From: Symbiodinium natans
Taxonomy: Eukaryota; Sar; Dinophyceae; Suessiales; Symbiodiniaceae
Assembly (NCBI GenBank): GCA_905221605.1
Contig: CAJNDS010000201.1
Span: forward strand, 126,001-190,000
Direction of reading: 5' to 3'
DNA length: 64,000 nucleotides
Shown here: piece by piece, positions 20,611 to 31,456 of the stretch
How positions within the stretch are numbered: position 1 is the stretch's first letter
Layout of the letters: every line of letters starts with the position of its first letter
Notes under the pieces: model-generated
Databases searched by the model: none
What the model saw: the letters and a program-made list of their open reading frames with translations, nothing else
Told to the model about the DNA's origin: nothing
Position numbers and translations under genes: made by a program

Positions 20611-22419
20611 GTGCCAAGGCATGCCCTTGTTCGAAACGTATCCGGTTTGCCAGACGAATCGACCCCGAAGCCTTTGTGGAGGACATCTACAGGCAGAGGT
20701 GCTTTCGCCTTGCCTCCTGGCGTTGGCAGCGGGCCGTTGATTGCTCGAATGGCTTTCAAAGTTATGCAGTACATGGGCATGCGGACAGAAGATACCACGA
20801 TTATGGATGGTGGGCTGGTTGCACGAGTGGCAGGTCACCGGCAGACATTCAAGCAGCTTCTGGACAGGGCTGGCGAGATCTCGGGCGCTCAAGTGCTAGC
20901 ATCTGCTGGTGCCGGTGGGAAATCGGTGGACCTGTATCTCATGAAGTCGCCCGGAGAGGTGTTTCATGTCTGCCTGATAAACCTTCAGCTGAGCTCTGGG
21001 CCGGAGCCTGTCGTTCAAGGGATCGGCGGCTTCGATGTCGGCCCAGTTGAGTCGGTCACCATTCCCAAGGAGCTCTGGTCTGAGATGTGCCCTGACCTCT
21101 GCAGGTCTAAGGAATCTGCCCAAGATAAGGGCCCTGTCGAGTTGCATCGAAAGTTATCTCAGGGCGAGATCGACTGGCAGAACGCACGGCTCGTGCTCAA
21201 GGCCACGCCAATCGCAAGCCATGTCTTTCGCATCCGGTTCAAGCTGGTAGCTAATGAACCCAGCAGCAATTACATTGTTTTGATCCCCAAACTCAGGACC
21301 ATAAGTGAAGGACACGCCAGGTACGCCTCACGCACAGTGTCGGTTCAAGGTGTGCCTGACAGCTCGACGACCGAGTTTGGGAGTTTTGTGCTTGTCAACC
21401 TGCGTGGGGATCAGCTCGAAAGCGTTTCCGTGAAGCACGAGTTCGTGAACCAACAAGTGCGGATAGTTGACACTAAGCAGGTGGGTGAGGACAAGCTGCC
21501 CGACCTGCCCGTACCGGTCCTGTCGCCCGAGGAGCGGGCATCCTGCCTGTCCTGCAACGGCCAGGAGCTGCGTTCGCTGCTTTCAGGCCAGGGGTTGGGA
21601 CGTTTGAGTGGGGAACGCGACGTCGCGTACGCGATGCGGCTTGGCCGTTGGCTACGTAGCTGCAACTATGACGTTGCGCTGACGGATGCTGAGCTCAAGC
21701 GACTTCCGACCCTCATCTGGGAGACGAAGCGTGGTGACTGCTCAGCTTTCAATGTGGGGTTCGTTTTTGCATTGCGCGCGCACCAGATCCCAGCTCGCGT
21801 CTCACTGGGCTTCAAGTATGGGCAGGCCGTGCTAGATGCCTGCGGGTCAGTGGTCGCTCCACATGCTCAAAGTGAATTTTTCGCTGAGGGAGTTGGCTGG
21901 ATTCCTTGTGATGCCACTGCGGGACTGCATCGCCTGGGACATGAAGCCACCGGCATGCTGTCCTTCCTTGAGTTTCGGCCGGCCAGCCTCAGTGTAGCAG
22001 ACTTGGAGGATCTAAGGAAGGTGCTTGGGCCAATTGCCGCCACAGAGGCAAACGACGAGGATCCTGCTTACAGAAAAGAGGTTCTGCTGGCCGCCGGACT
22101 CGAGAGACATGGCGGACAGGGTCTTCCAGCAGAGCTGACCAGACTCTGCATGGCCTATTCCCTGGGAAGCTTCAGAGACCTGCGGGCTGGTGACCCACTG
22201 ACAGACTGTGCACGGGCTGGTGCCAAGATGTTTGAAGGTGGGCCCTTTCGTGGGCAGCCGTTGAAGCTGAGCCAGCTGAACGAGAACATGCTAATTCCAG
22301 CTGAGATTGATGCTGTGATGGATCATTTGCATGCCCGACCTCGTGCTGAAGACTGGTCGAAGATGTGGCCTTATGGTGTCATATCTTGCAGCTATGAGTT
22401 TGAGGAGAAGCAGCTGTAG
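20611..22419 (+). CDS. Transglutaminase-like cysteine protein
   Basis: Open for 602 codons. No ATG opens the frame, so it starts at a splice acceptor near 20618 or at the internal ATG at 20749 (MAFKVMQYMG). The transglutaminase-like core has a Cys-His-Asp triad: KRGDCSAFNVGFVFALRAH (C377), then IPARVSLGFKYG, then PHAQSEFFAEGVGWIPCDAT (H418, D434). The G-x-C, (I/V)PAR and GW(I/V)-x2-D elements are all present; the usual HAW is HAQ. The N-terminal 270 residues look like beta-rich binding domains. The family includes protein cross-linking enzymes and papain-like proteases acting on amide bonds; with an intact triad this one is probably catalytic. It ends SCSYEFEEKQL with a stop at 22417-22419. 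It follows an EF-hand exon in the same phase. Confidence 0.8.
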   Translation: MPRHALVRNVSGLPDESTPKPLWRTSTGRGAFALPPGVGSGPLIARMAFKVMQYMGMRTEDTTIMDGGLVARVAGHRQTFKQLLDRAGEISGAQVLASAGAGGKSVDLYLMKSPGEVFHVCLINLQLSSGPEPVVQGIGGFDVGPVESVTIPKELWSEMCPDLCRSKESAQDKGPVELHRKLSQGEIDWQNARLVLKATPIASHVFRIRFKLVANEPSSNYIVLIPKLRTISEGHARYASRTVSVQGVPDSSTTEFGSFVLVNLRGDQLESVSVKHEFVNQQVRIVDTKQVGEDKLPDLPVPVLSPEERASCLSCNGQELRSLLSGQGLGRLSGERDVAYAMRLGRWLRSCNYDVALTDAELKRLPTLIWETKRGDCSAFNVGFVFALRAHQIPARVSLGFKYGQAVLDACGSVVAPHAQSEFFAEGVGWIPCDATAGLHRLGHEATGMLSFLEFRPASLSVADLEDLRKVLGPIAATEANDEDPAYRKEVLLAAGLERHGGQGLPAELTRLCMAYSLGSFRDLRAGDPLTDCARAGAKMFEGGPFRGQPLKLSQLNENMLIPAEIDAVMDHLHARPRAEDWSKMWPYGVISCSYEFEEKQL

Positions 22420-24165
22420 CCATGTGTAGCCTGTGCGAGCAGCGGCTCGCTTTGACGAGCTTCCCCAGCCATTCAGAAGCCATTCAGAACTTTCTAGAAT
22501 GAAATTGTTCGGCGGCGCTGAATGTGCGAGCTGTGTCGACAGCCAGTCCTGACAGTGCATTGTATAGACTGCACTTGGATTTTGGCATTTTTCTGGGTTG
22601 CTTGGTTCCGTCGAAGACTGGAGCCACCTAATTTGTTGCAGGCGCTTACGAGGTCCGCCGTCAGAAAGCCAGAGAAAACACTAGCCACACCATAAGTCGT
22701 GGGCTTTCACGACGATACTAAAGGAACTTGTGACCAACGACCTCCGTGGCACGCTTTATTCAGTATACAGTATAATTGCATGTCCTGGTCGCTGCATGCC
22801 CAGCTGGGTTTAGCCGCGGAAGACGCCTCCCCATGTGGCCTGTTGCCTCAGCGCCCAAGCCCCTTGGCCATGTATATATTGACAGCTGCAACGCTGCTGT
22901 GGCGCTGCCTGGGTTCATTAGTGCAATGAAGCCTCAGGCCCTTGCCACCACCCGCCTCACCAGGCAGCGTGGAGGCGTCCGCAGCATCAGCAGACATCAG
23001 CAGCATTAGCTGGAAGGGAGAGTTATCTTTTGCAGGTGCGGTTTGAGCGCCAAAGATCTTTTCCTGGCAACGCGCTTCAGGCAGCGTATTATTGAAAACC
23101 TCATAGCCACAGGCGGACACACATGCATTCGAGTGTCGCCGGGAGCCAAAGCAAGCTGCTAGTTCGTAAGTCGTATCCTGGGTAACCATGCCCTTCACCA
23201 TAACAAGCAGCCCTTGCTGGGCAGGTGACGTGCGAGCTCCTCTTCACAGGCATGGCATCATTTTTTTGAATCTGGTTTTTGTTGATTTTGTTAGGTGTTG
23301 CTGGGTTGAGCATGAAGCAACCACAAGCAACCTATGCAGCCCGGTCTCCAGGCTACTTTTTCTTCTGGCCAGCTGCAGCTTCAGTACATGCACTGTGTGC
23401 AGAACGGGTCATGGACACCCACATGAGAAGCTTGGGTGATTTTGGCATCAAGCAACTTTGCTTCGTCTGCACGCCTCACATTGTGTCACAGCAAGCGTGA
23501 AGATTCGGGGATGCATTTGGTATGTATTGGTGTGAAGATTGGCTTGACTGTCTCTATGTGTACATGGACCAGTGGAATGGAAGCATAGGATCAATCTTTT
23601 GAGAATGGTTTCTATGGCCACCACCGAAGCCCCAGAACATTCAACAGTCATTCAGCCATTCAGGCATTCCTCAGCCCTAATTGCGATCCCGACAAGTCTG
23701 TGTCACGGCATCAAGAGTCAAGAGCCGATTCATAGCCAGAAGTTGTCCAGACATTCTGCTGTTAATGTCTTGGCACCGGCTAACGTCAGGACGAAGCCTC
23801 GCCCAGAGAAAGGAAACCGATGTTGGGTCCATGCTCGTTGCAAGGTCGGCACTTTGGTGTGGTTGGCACTGCCGGAAGCTTTCGAAATCAGAGAAGGGGC
23901 TTCGTTTAGATTTCGTTCGCATCTTGGCCCCCGCCTTGCGGGGACATCTGTGGACCAAGGTCTCCTTGGGCTCTCGGTTTGTGCTCATGGGCGAAACTCT
24001 GGTGCTTTTCCGCCTTCTACACCATACAGCTTGTCGCCTTGCTCTCAGCTTTGGGCTCCAGTATGGAAAGAGGGCTTGGCATGAAAGGGGTGTGATGATG
24101 TGTACCGTTTGTTTCTGCCTTTCCTTTCGAGGCCTATAGGCCTCATTTGAGAAAGGGCTGGCCCT
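22420..24165. other. No confidently assigned gene
   Basis: It may contain 5' exons of the DGAT2-like gene. One hydrophobic frame near 24000-24055 (WCFSAFYTIQLVALLSALG) could be its N-terminal membrane helix. Elsewhere open frames on both strands lack motifs. Confidence 0.4.
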
Positions 24166-24169
24166 TCCA

Positions 24170-26505
24170 TTGGATCCTGGGTTGCACAAAGGAAGAGTCC
24201 AAGTCAAGCAAAGGAAAGTTTTATCTGGACAGAGGCAGTTGTGCTTCCAGCCTGCAGTCGCAACTGCTGGTCAGAGGCTGCTTTATGGCCCTCTCACGGA
24301 TTACGTGCTCTGCTATCATGACGCCACCGTCATTCGGGAAGGTCCTGCTCCAGATCCCAAGGCCGCGGCCGTGTCACTTAAAGAGCTGGGGCACGTTTGT
24401 AAAGCGCAGGGAAAGTACCTCTTCGCCATGTACCCACATGGCGGCCACCTGAGAGATGACTCATGCTTGGCATTCTGGCCTTGCTTTCGTGTTTGGAGGC
24501 GTGTACGGCGTGTGCCGTGCCTTCTCTGGGGGAGTGGGCTGCTGGCGAACACTGTTCCCAGGCAAGGATGACAAGCTTGATGGGATTGCGCTTCATGTTG
24601 GGTGTGTAGATGATCCCGAAGCCGAAAGATGACCACAGGAATGAAGCAGCAAAATTCAAAAGGCATGAAGGGGTCTGGCAGCCCCACCCACCCGCCGTGA
24701 CATGACACACCACACCCCACCAACCACCCGACACCTTCCCTACCACCACTACTACCCCCAGCAACCCTGGCATCATCCACCGCACCACAATGCCGCAGCA
24801 CGGCCGGACGGACATGATTAACTTCCGAGACTTTCAGATACCGGAGATTCCAAAGAAGCCGCTCTGCTCAGAGTTGATAGTAGGATTGGGATTGTTGCAG
24901 GCATCGCTGCCCGCCAGAGGCTCGGCAGATCTCGGAAATGGCATTGCCGCCGAATCCGGAACAAGAGCTGCGCAGTCTGCGATCTCAAGTAGACAAGGTT
25001 GGGGAAGCTTTGGCGCGGCTTTCCTCCTCCCAGGCCAAACCACGGCTGGTTTTTGAGTATGTCCCGTAGTGTTGCGAGCCCAGCCGATGCTAGGGATTCG
25101 GGAAATGTCGCTTTTCTGCGGCTGCATCGATGCCTCAAAGCGGGGAGCTGAGTGGAATGGACGGCTGGGCGATTGGCAAGTTTTCACACATGTGCATCAT
25201 ATGCATGTATGGAAGCTGCACCAGGCCAGTGCTAGAACGGGCCATTCGACGAGGCTGCTTGTACACCCCACCGCGATTTGCCACTCTGACATCACAGCCT
25301 ACTGACAGACGAAGTCATGAGAAGTAATGCCCACCGGCAGGGGAGAACATTATTCTGCTACCTGGCGGAATTGATGAAATGAATCTCACGGACGGCGAGT
25401 CCAAGGATGGCCAATTCTGCTCTTACACGTCGCTTCCAAGTCAAAAACCTTACCAATCCTCAACGTCAGGACACACAGCTAGTCATGACGGACCGGAAGG
25501 GCTTTGTGAAGCTCGATGGCTGCAAAGATGGAAAGGGCAGTGAGTTTGGACCCGTGCCGGGCATTCCGTCAGATCGTCTCTGATCCCCGGTTTCGCACAG
25601 GCTCTCCATCGAGAACGGTATGGACATCATCCCGGGCTTCTGTTTTGGAGAGAAGCGCCTTGACCATGAAAAGTGAATGGTGGCCGTTGCTGAGGGAAAT
25701 GGTTTCTAGTGAACCTTCGCAAGGTGGATCCACCACACCATCAGGCTCCCCCACTTCATACAGAAGCTTCTTCGCCCCCTGAGGTCTGCGCCCTAGCCGT
25801 GCTCGCAAAAACGTAACTGTCTGCATGTCGCCGTATGTATGCGTTTTTTTGGTTGACTTGGTGGTATTTGGTGGTGCTGGAGCAGCGAGTTTCGCATGGG
25901 CTGAGGATGAGCGGCACGTTGTGCCGACCTCATATGTGTTTGTAGTGTGCAGTACACGTACCATGCGTTCGTTGTGGTTTGCGCGCAGCACCTCGCTAGC
26001 TTGCCACCTCTGAAGGCTGCGTGGGCGAGGGATCACTCTGATGGGGTTTCTTGATCCTCCCCTCGGCTATGTCTGGGGTGAGCCTATCAAGGCCAGTGAA
26101 GGTCTGCATCAGTCCTGTGACAAATCCACTCATATAGCAGGTGCAGCAGCAGAAGCCTGTGGATGAGAAGTACCTGGATGAGGCGCTGAACGATGCCATT
26201 GTTGTTGTGCCGCGTGGAATGCCACCTCGTTTGAGACAACTTGCTTATACTTTTGCAAAAGGTGCATCAAATGGTTGCTGATGCCGTGTTGGACATGTTC
26301 AAAAGACACAAGGCCGCCTTGCGAATTCCTGCAAGTTGCAAAACGAGAACTGCGCGGGCATGTGTGACCTTGGCAGGCGCGCTTTGGTTACGCAGAGGAC
26401 GAGACGCTCTCCCTCGTGAGCGCGGCAGATGCCAAGAAGAAGGCTTCTCCGGTTTGTCGACGACCGAGGGTGACATGCAAACTGTGCAATTCGGCGCGAC
26501 TTTAG
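24170..26505 (+). CDS. DGAT2-family acyltransferase (multi-exon)
   Basis: Diagnostic DGAT2/MGAT blocks appear in the right order on the + strand. KYLFAMYPHG (24413-24442) is the HPHG-type active-site motif. AFVFGGVYGVCRAFSGGVG with LFPG (about 24475-24555) follows, then NFRDFQIP (about 24819), PMLGIREMSLFCGCIDAS (25084-25137), PVLERAIRRGC (25227-25259), IILLPGGIDEM (25349-25381, the PGG-x-E motif), DRKGFVKL (25491-25514, the RKGF motif), LSIENGMDIIPGFCFGEK (25602-25655), YVWGEPIKAS (26071-26100), VQQQKPVDEKYLDEAL (26141-26188), VHQMVADAVLDMFKRHK (26262-26312) and ARFGYAEDETLSLVSAAD (26377-26430), with a stop at 26505. The enzyme joins fatty acyl-CoA to diacylglycerol or a related alcohol at the ER or lipid-droplet membrane. 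The intron 26313-26376 is a 64-base GC-AG intron. An unexplained open frame (MALPPNPEQELRSLRSQV, 24940-25065) lies between two DGAT2 blocks. The N-terminus is not found. Active-site Tyr for the first His of HPHG is a variant. Confidence 0.8.
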
Positions 26506-27399
26506 CCGGGAGGTCATTGCCAAGAAGCGAGACTGACACTTGACACAACGGCGCCGCCAGCAGTCCAACTGCTGGCGCCAACTGCTGGTGCAGAAGCGAA
26601 GCAGCCTGAAGAGAAATGAACATGTTTGACCAGCAGCTGAAAGAAAGGCATGACCACGGTGATGACAACCTTGGGTCTCCGTCTTTGTGAGACGCCAACT
26701 GGAAGTTGTTAAAGGCTCAAGATTGATATTTCGAGTTTGCAATCCATAGCAGGGGCATGCTTAAGCAAAACACGTTTGCGCATGCAATTTCGGCAGCGAT
26801 GCCTAGCTTGGCGCGTAAGTCTAAGCTTCAGCCGAGCACATTGACTGCTGCGGCTCCTGCCATCGTGCAATCTTTGCCTCACGCTTGCAGGGGCCCCAAG
26901 GGCTCAAGGGATTTTGCTTATTCTGTTTCCATTTCCGATATCTTCGAGTTGGGCCGAGATGAGGCCACATGCTGAGCTTCCATGGCCAGCACCTACTTGC
27001 CAGAGGGCTCGCAGGACAGGGCAGCTGTTGAAGGGGAGTGCAGCAGCACCTGACACTGCTTGGGCGAGGTCACTGGAACGCCCTTGGAGAGGTTGGTGGA
27101 GCATGGTGAAGCAACGGGAGTGGTGAGGGGACTCTGATGTCTCTTTTTGTGCAGGTCCAATGTGTTTCGGCGGCAGGGGAATGAGTTGTACTGCAAGGAC
27201 AGCACCGGCACATCAAATGGGCATCCATAGCACAAGGCAGTGGCCCGAGAGAGCCGATACCTCGACAGGCTCGAGAAGTGGCTCGAAATGCGGATCCCTA
27301 CACGAACCTGAGAGGGGTGCTCTTGCCTGAGAGTTTTCCAGCTTGAGATTCGTGGGGGGCATGTCAGGCGCAACCATTTTTTTGTTATGATCCGGGGGC
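26506..27399. other. Intergenic, no gene seen
   Basis: Open frames on both strands without motifs. Confidence 0.45.
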
Positions 27400-28227
27400 A
27401 ATGTGTGGAAAGTCGGTGCGACCGAGGCAAGAGTCGGTGAAGCTGTTTCAGGCTGCCATGGCCGAGTATGGCAAGGCTGATCGGAAGGCGGTTCAGCCGA
27501 GCTCCCATGATGCTCGGCCACAGGCTTTGCATTTCCTTCCAAACGACCATCGGCTGCTTGTGACCCAGCTGCCACCTTTTGATAATTGGCCCATATTTCG
27601 CCATTCACATGTCGTCAATGGATCTGCACGGACGTGCTCTTCTTTGGAGCATTCTCAATGTACGGTGCCGGGATGCACGGGCAGTGCAACGGCCTTGAAT
27701 GTAAGAGTTGGCTGCTTCAAAGGTTTGGCAATCGAGCTCTGTGCTACCAGGCTGGTCTTCCATGTCAGGCCATAGACACTCTCGAACAAGAGTTTCATGC
27801 TCTGCTGCAGCAGGCCGTGGAGGACTGGGTGAAGTGCCGGGAGGACCCTCAGCACGTGCAGAATTAGGTTGGGGAGAATTTGCTGTTGATTGCACACACG
27901 TGGCATCTCAGGACGCGCAGCGCTGTGTCAAGTTGAAAAGCGACTACGTAAAGGGATGGCTGCTGCTTGCCGCGAGCCAATTCGTCCTTTGCAATTGTCG
28001 GAAGGTCTACGCATGCTGCATCATGACAGCATCGTTGCAGTTTCGTGCGAGGTCAAGGCTACTTGGGAGTGCGCGACTCAGACTTAGCCGCTCCTTGGGC
28101 AGAGCCGCGTCATGCCGAATCAACAACTAGCTCATCGCTGCCCGCAGGCTGGGGCATCACAACGAGGCGATGCAGGACCTGCACAGTGGCATCTGCCTCA
28201 GACAAAAACAGAAGCTGCTCCAAAAGG
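27400..28227 (+). CDS. TPR-repeat protein (multi-exon, partial)
   Basis: Three exon pieces form a typical tetratricopeptide pair. RFGNRALCYQAGLPCQ (27721-27768) ends before a GC. DAQRCVKLKSDYVKGWLL follows from 27912, after CAG. LGHHNEAMQDLHSGICL starts at 28149 after CAG and ends ...KLLQK before GT near 28227. The order NRALCYQ...DA-x2-CV-x-L-x3-(Y/F)-x-KGW...G-x4-A is close to the STI1/HOP/TTC class of TPRs, which bind chaperones or other partners. An upstream frame (SVKLFQAAMAEYGKADRK, about 27434) may be an earlier repeat. Start, end and total repeat number are not visible. Confidence 0.6.
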
Positions 28228-29231
28228 GTAGCGGTGCATCCAAGGATTGCGGGCGATTCCTGGCTCCCGCGACTTGCTGGACCTGCAGGCTTTGGATATA
28301 GTGGTGTAGCATGGTGTAGCGCCCTCAGCGCCCTGGCAGGCTGCTCTCACTTCCGGCCCGTGTCTTGAGGGATCGAGTCATGCTGTTAGGCTGACTTGCT
28401 TTCCAATGCAGTGGTTGAGGCCACCAAGCCCGTATGGCCGGGCGGAGCGTGTGCAGCCTCCAGAATTTCTGGTGTTTGCTGTTTGCTGCATTCTGGATTC
28501 TGCAAATAAGTTGCAATTGGCAATCGCCCGCAGCCATGCCTACCCGACTTCAGGTCTCCGGCATGTACACCTGGCAACACGTGGCGTGCTCAAAATTTTT
28601 TATAACCTGCTTCCAAACTTCCAGTAGCTTCCTGGAGTCCGGTGCGTTGGCAAAGGCCGCCTGTGTCGCGCTCAACCACGCCACCCAGATCTTTGACACC
28701 GCCACCAGGGCTGCACCCTCGGGATCAAAGGGCTGCCAGGAACAGAACCTTCTACAGTTCAAATCCTGCACATATCCAGGGTTTTCCTTGAAAGGCACCC
28801 ATCCGTCAGTCTGGCCTGCTTGTGCCTGTGACTTCAAGCGGCTCTCCTTCCTGTCGTTGCGGCATGCTGCAGCTGAACTCTATAGCGCACACACTGAACA
28901 CGCATGCAAGGCCACGTTGCCGGCCATTTCGATGGGTACAAGCTCCGGGAGATCGCCCGGGTGGCCTGGCAGCATCTGCGTGTTGAAGTTGGATTGCTTT
29001 TGATTCGCCGCAGGGGCTCCAGACCATCCTCAAGATCTCCGGGCGCGGCTCGTGCGCTAATGCCTCAGCGTCTCAGACCAGGCTGTCAGCACTTTGTTGG
29101 TGCTGTCTAAGACCTCTATTTGAATCTAGCTCCGATTGCCCCAGTATCATGTCAGCTTCATGTCTGATGGCCTCGTGTTTTGACATGAAGCTCCTTGCGA
29201 AGCTCAACTTCAATTCATGACTCCCTGACAG
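28228..29231. other. Both strands open, gene uncertain
   Basis: Between 28550 and 28840 both strands are stop-free. The minus strand (TDGWVPFKENPGYVQDL, then FDPEGAALVAVSKIWVAW) looks at least as coding as the plus strand. No family was recognised on either, so no gene is called. Confidence 0.35.
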
Positions 29232-30908
29232 ATGTACCCGACTGCCCCAGTCCAGTGCGCAGCAGCCCCAAGCTGCTGGGATGGGATCCTCACACTGCAG
29301 TGCACGCCCCAACCGGATGTGTCTCAGCACTCTCCCAAGTTGACAACATCTGTTCTGAGCAGCTTGGTGAAGAAGGGGAAGATGGATGCGGCCTTGACCT
29401 TTTTGGCGAGCTTGCGAGCGCATCATCTCTTGTCAACTGTGGCCGTCAATATGGTCATTGCCGCAGCTGGGCGATGCTGCTCTTGGACGTTGGCCGTTGC
29501 CCTTTTGCAGGATATGGAGTCGCGCTCTCTTTGCTTGACCGTTGTCACCCTCAACTCGCTGCTGAGCTCACTGCATCGGGGCTCCGTGTGGCGACAGGCA
29601 TGCAGAGCTTTCTCCGGGCTTTGTGACCATAGGGTCACCGTGGTCACACCCGACCAGATCACCTACAACGTCTTGATCAAAGCTTGCTCCTTGCAGCGTT
29701 GGGAAGCTGCGCAGGACCTCGCATCTTCCATGCGGGCCGGCGCTGTGCAGCCAGACAAATACACCTACAGCTCCCTGCTCTCCGAAAAGAGCTGGCAGGT
29801 TGCACAGGCGGCGCTGGAGACCAGGAGTGTGAACAGTGTGAACGGTGTGAACAGTGTGAACTCCATGGATTCCGTGGATGCTGCGTGCTTCCGGGCCTCC
29901 ATTGGGAGAGGCTGCTGGGAGCGATCCCTTGCTGTCGTCTCGCGGATGCGTGCTCTCGGCTTGCTCGGCCTGCGGACGGACGGCGGATCCCAGGCGCTGA
30001 ACGCGCTCTATGCCTGCCTGGGCAAGTGGCGATGGGTTCTCCAAGGTCTCGACAAAACAGGCACCAGCGATCTTCTCAGGCTGAACTCTGCAATGGACAC
30101 ATGTATCAAATCCCGCCAGTGGCGAGTTGCTGTGAACGTGTTCTCACTCCTTCACATCTCTGGGCTGAGATCTGACATTGTTGGACAGAACTGCTTGATT
30201 CAAGCCATAAGGCACCAGTGGCAATGTGCCCTAGAATGCCTGGCTGGAATGTTGAGATGCCGCATTTCACCGGATGAGCCCAGCTACATTGCTGTCTTTG
30301 GGGCCTGTGCTCGAAGCCCGAACGCCAGGGAGACCATACGTCTGCTGTTATCGCACATGTCCCTCCACAGCCTGGAGCAAAGCGTGGTGACATGTGGAGC
30401 GGCCATCAGCGCTTGTGAGCCGGAAGGTGCTTGGCCGCTTGCTCTTTGGGTTCTGAGCAAGGCTGCGCTGAATGACGTCTGCTATGGCGCTGCAATCAGC
30501 GTGTGCGAGAAAGCCCGCCGATGGAAGTTTGCCACCCAGCTTCTCCATGGTGCTCGGTCAAACAAACTGAGGCTCGACGCTGTCAGCATCAGCGCGGCAA
30601 TGAGTGCATGCGAAACCTCTCAAACTTGGCGAGCCCCTTTGGCTTTGCTTTCTTGCATGGCCGAGGGGCACATCCTGCCCAATCAGATCTCTTACAGCTC
30701 AGCAGCTTCGGCTGCAGCTTCCAAAGCCCAGCGTTGGCAGACCACGCTCGAATTGATGGATGCGGCAGGGACCGGAGGGAAGCTGGACGTAACCAGCTGC
30801 AGCCTTGTCATTGGAATCTGTGAGAGCCATGGCCTGGTCCGCAGGATCCCAGACTTACTTGCGGGAATTGAGTCTGTTCTTACAGCTCTTGAGGATGGGA
30901 TGCCCTGA
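29232..30908 (+). CDS. Pentatricopeptide repeat (PPR) protein 1, intronless
   Basis: Intact single-exon frame of 558 codons starting at ATG. The protein is built of helical hairpin units near 35 residues with PPR-type signatures: TLNSLLSSLHRGSVWRQA, DQITYNVLIKACSLQRW, SALLSEKSW-like units, GAAISVCEKARRWKFATQL, DAVSISAAMSACETSQTW and NQISYSSAASAAASKAQRW. PPR proteins bind single-stranded RNA and act in plastid or mitochondrial RNA processing. The W at the end of helix A and the AISAC/AMSAC core are typical of dinoflagellate PPRs. A short in-frame repeat (VNSVNGVNSVNSMDS, residues about 199-213) interrupts one unit. A basic or hydrophobic N-terminus may be a targeting peptide, but this is not clear. 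Confidence 0.85.
   Translation: MYPTAPVQCAAAPSCWDGILTLQCTPQPDVSQHSPKLTTSVLSSLVKKGKMDAALTFLASLRAHHLLSTVAVNMVIAAAGRCCSWTLAVALLQDMESRSLCLTVVTLNSLLSSLHRGSVWRQACRAFSGLCDHRVTVVTPDQITYNVLIKACSLQRWEAAQDLASSMRAGAVQPDKYTYSSLLSEKSWQVAQAALETRSVNSVNGVNSVNSMDSVDAACFRASIGRGCWERSLAVVSRMRALGLLGLRTDGGSQALNALYACLGKWRWVLQGLDKTGTSDLLRLNSAMDTCIKSRQWRVAVNVFSLLHISGLRSDIVGQNCLIQAIRHQWQCALECLAGMLRCRISPDEPSYIAVFGACARSPNARETIRLLLSHMSLHSLEQSVVTCGAAISACEPEGAWPLALWVLSKAALNDVCYGAAISVCEKARRWKFATQLLHGARSNKLRLDAVSISAAMSACETSQTWRAPLALLSCMAEGHILPNQISYSSAASAAASKAQRWQTTLELMDAAGTGGKLDVTSCSLVIGICESHGLVRRIPDLLAGIESVLTALEDGMP
29827..29880. repeat. agtgtgaac micro-repeat inside PPR gene 1
   Basis: Nine-base units (agtgtgaac, with variants ggtgtgaac and tccgtggat) repeat about six times and keep the frame, adding a VNS/MDS string to the protein. 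Confidence 0.8.
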
Positions 30909-31456
30909 TCTGCAGGAAAAACCTGGCGAGATCCCCTGTTGAACTCAAGGGCTTGGGCTTTGCACCGGGTTGCCCGAAACCCCCAAGGCTCCCCGAAAAA
31001 TCGGTCCGTGGTTAGCAATGACAGCCTGAAGGGGAAATAGCTCATCGAGGTTTACAGTTGACAATGTCTACAATTGTCTACGAAGCTCAGGGTAAAATGG
31101 CCGGTGCCTCCAATAGCTGCAGCTTGACCCTACAAGGTTGGGAGAGTTGGGGCTGAGAAGCTACACAAGGCACAAGCGCCCCCCGAAACGATTGAAAACA
31201 AGAAGTTGCTACAGCTACTTCCGCAGCTACGGCACACCAAGTCTGTGCAGAGATTCGTTCTCGTGCGTGTCCAAATCGACAGCATGTATATGAGTACTGT
31301 TCGGATGTGTTTGCTGTGTCTTCAGTGCAGGTCCATGCAGGACGTCCAGGTCTAGAAGTGTGATGTCTGCCTGAAATATTGAATGTTTCCTTTTCTGACC
31401 CTTTCCAGGACGAGCTTGGGGCGGGCGGGTGAGGGGGGGAGGGCGACAAGCCGGCA
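30909..31456. other. Intergenic between PPR genes
   Basis: No conserved motif seen. It probably carries the 3' end of PPR 1 and the 5' leader of PPR 2. Confidence 0.5.

Noticed and set aside
28550-28837. Minus-strand frame with coding-like composition
   Set aside because: No family recognised and the + strand is equally open; left as undecided and not called.
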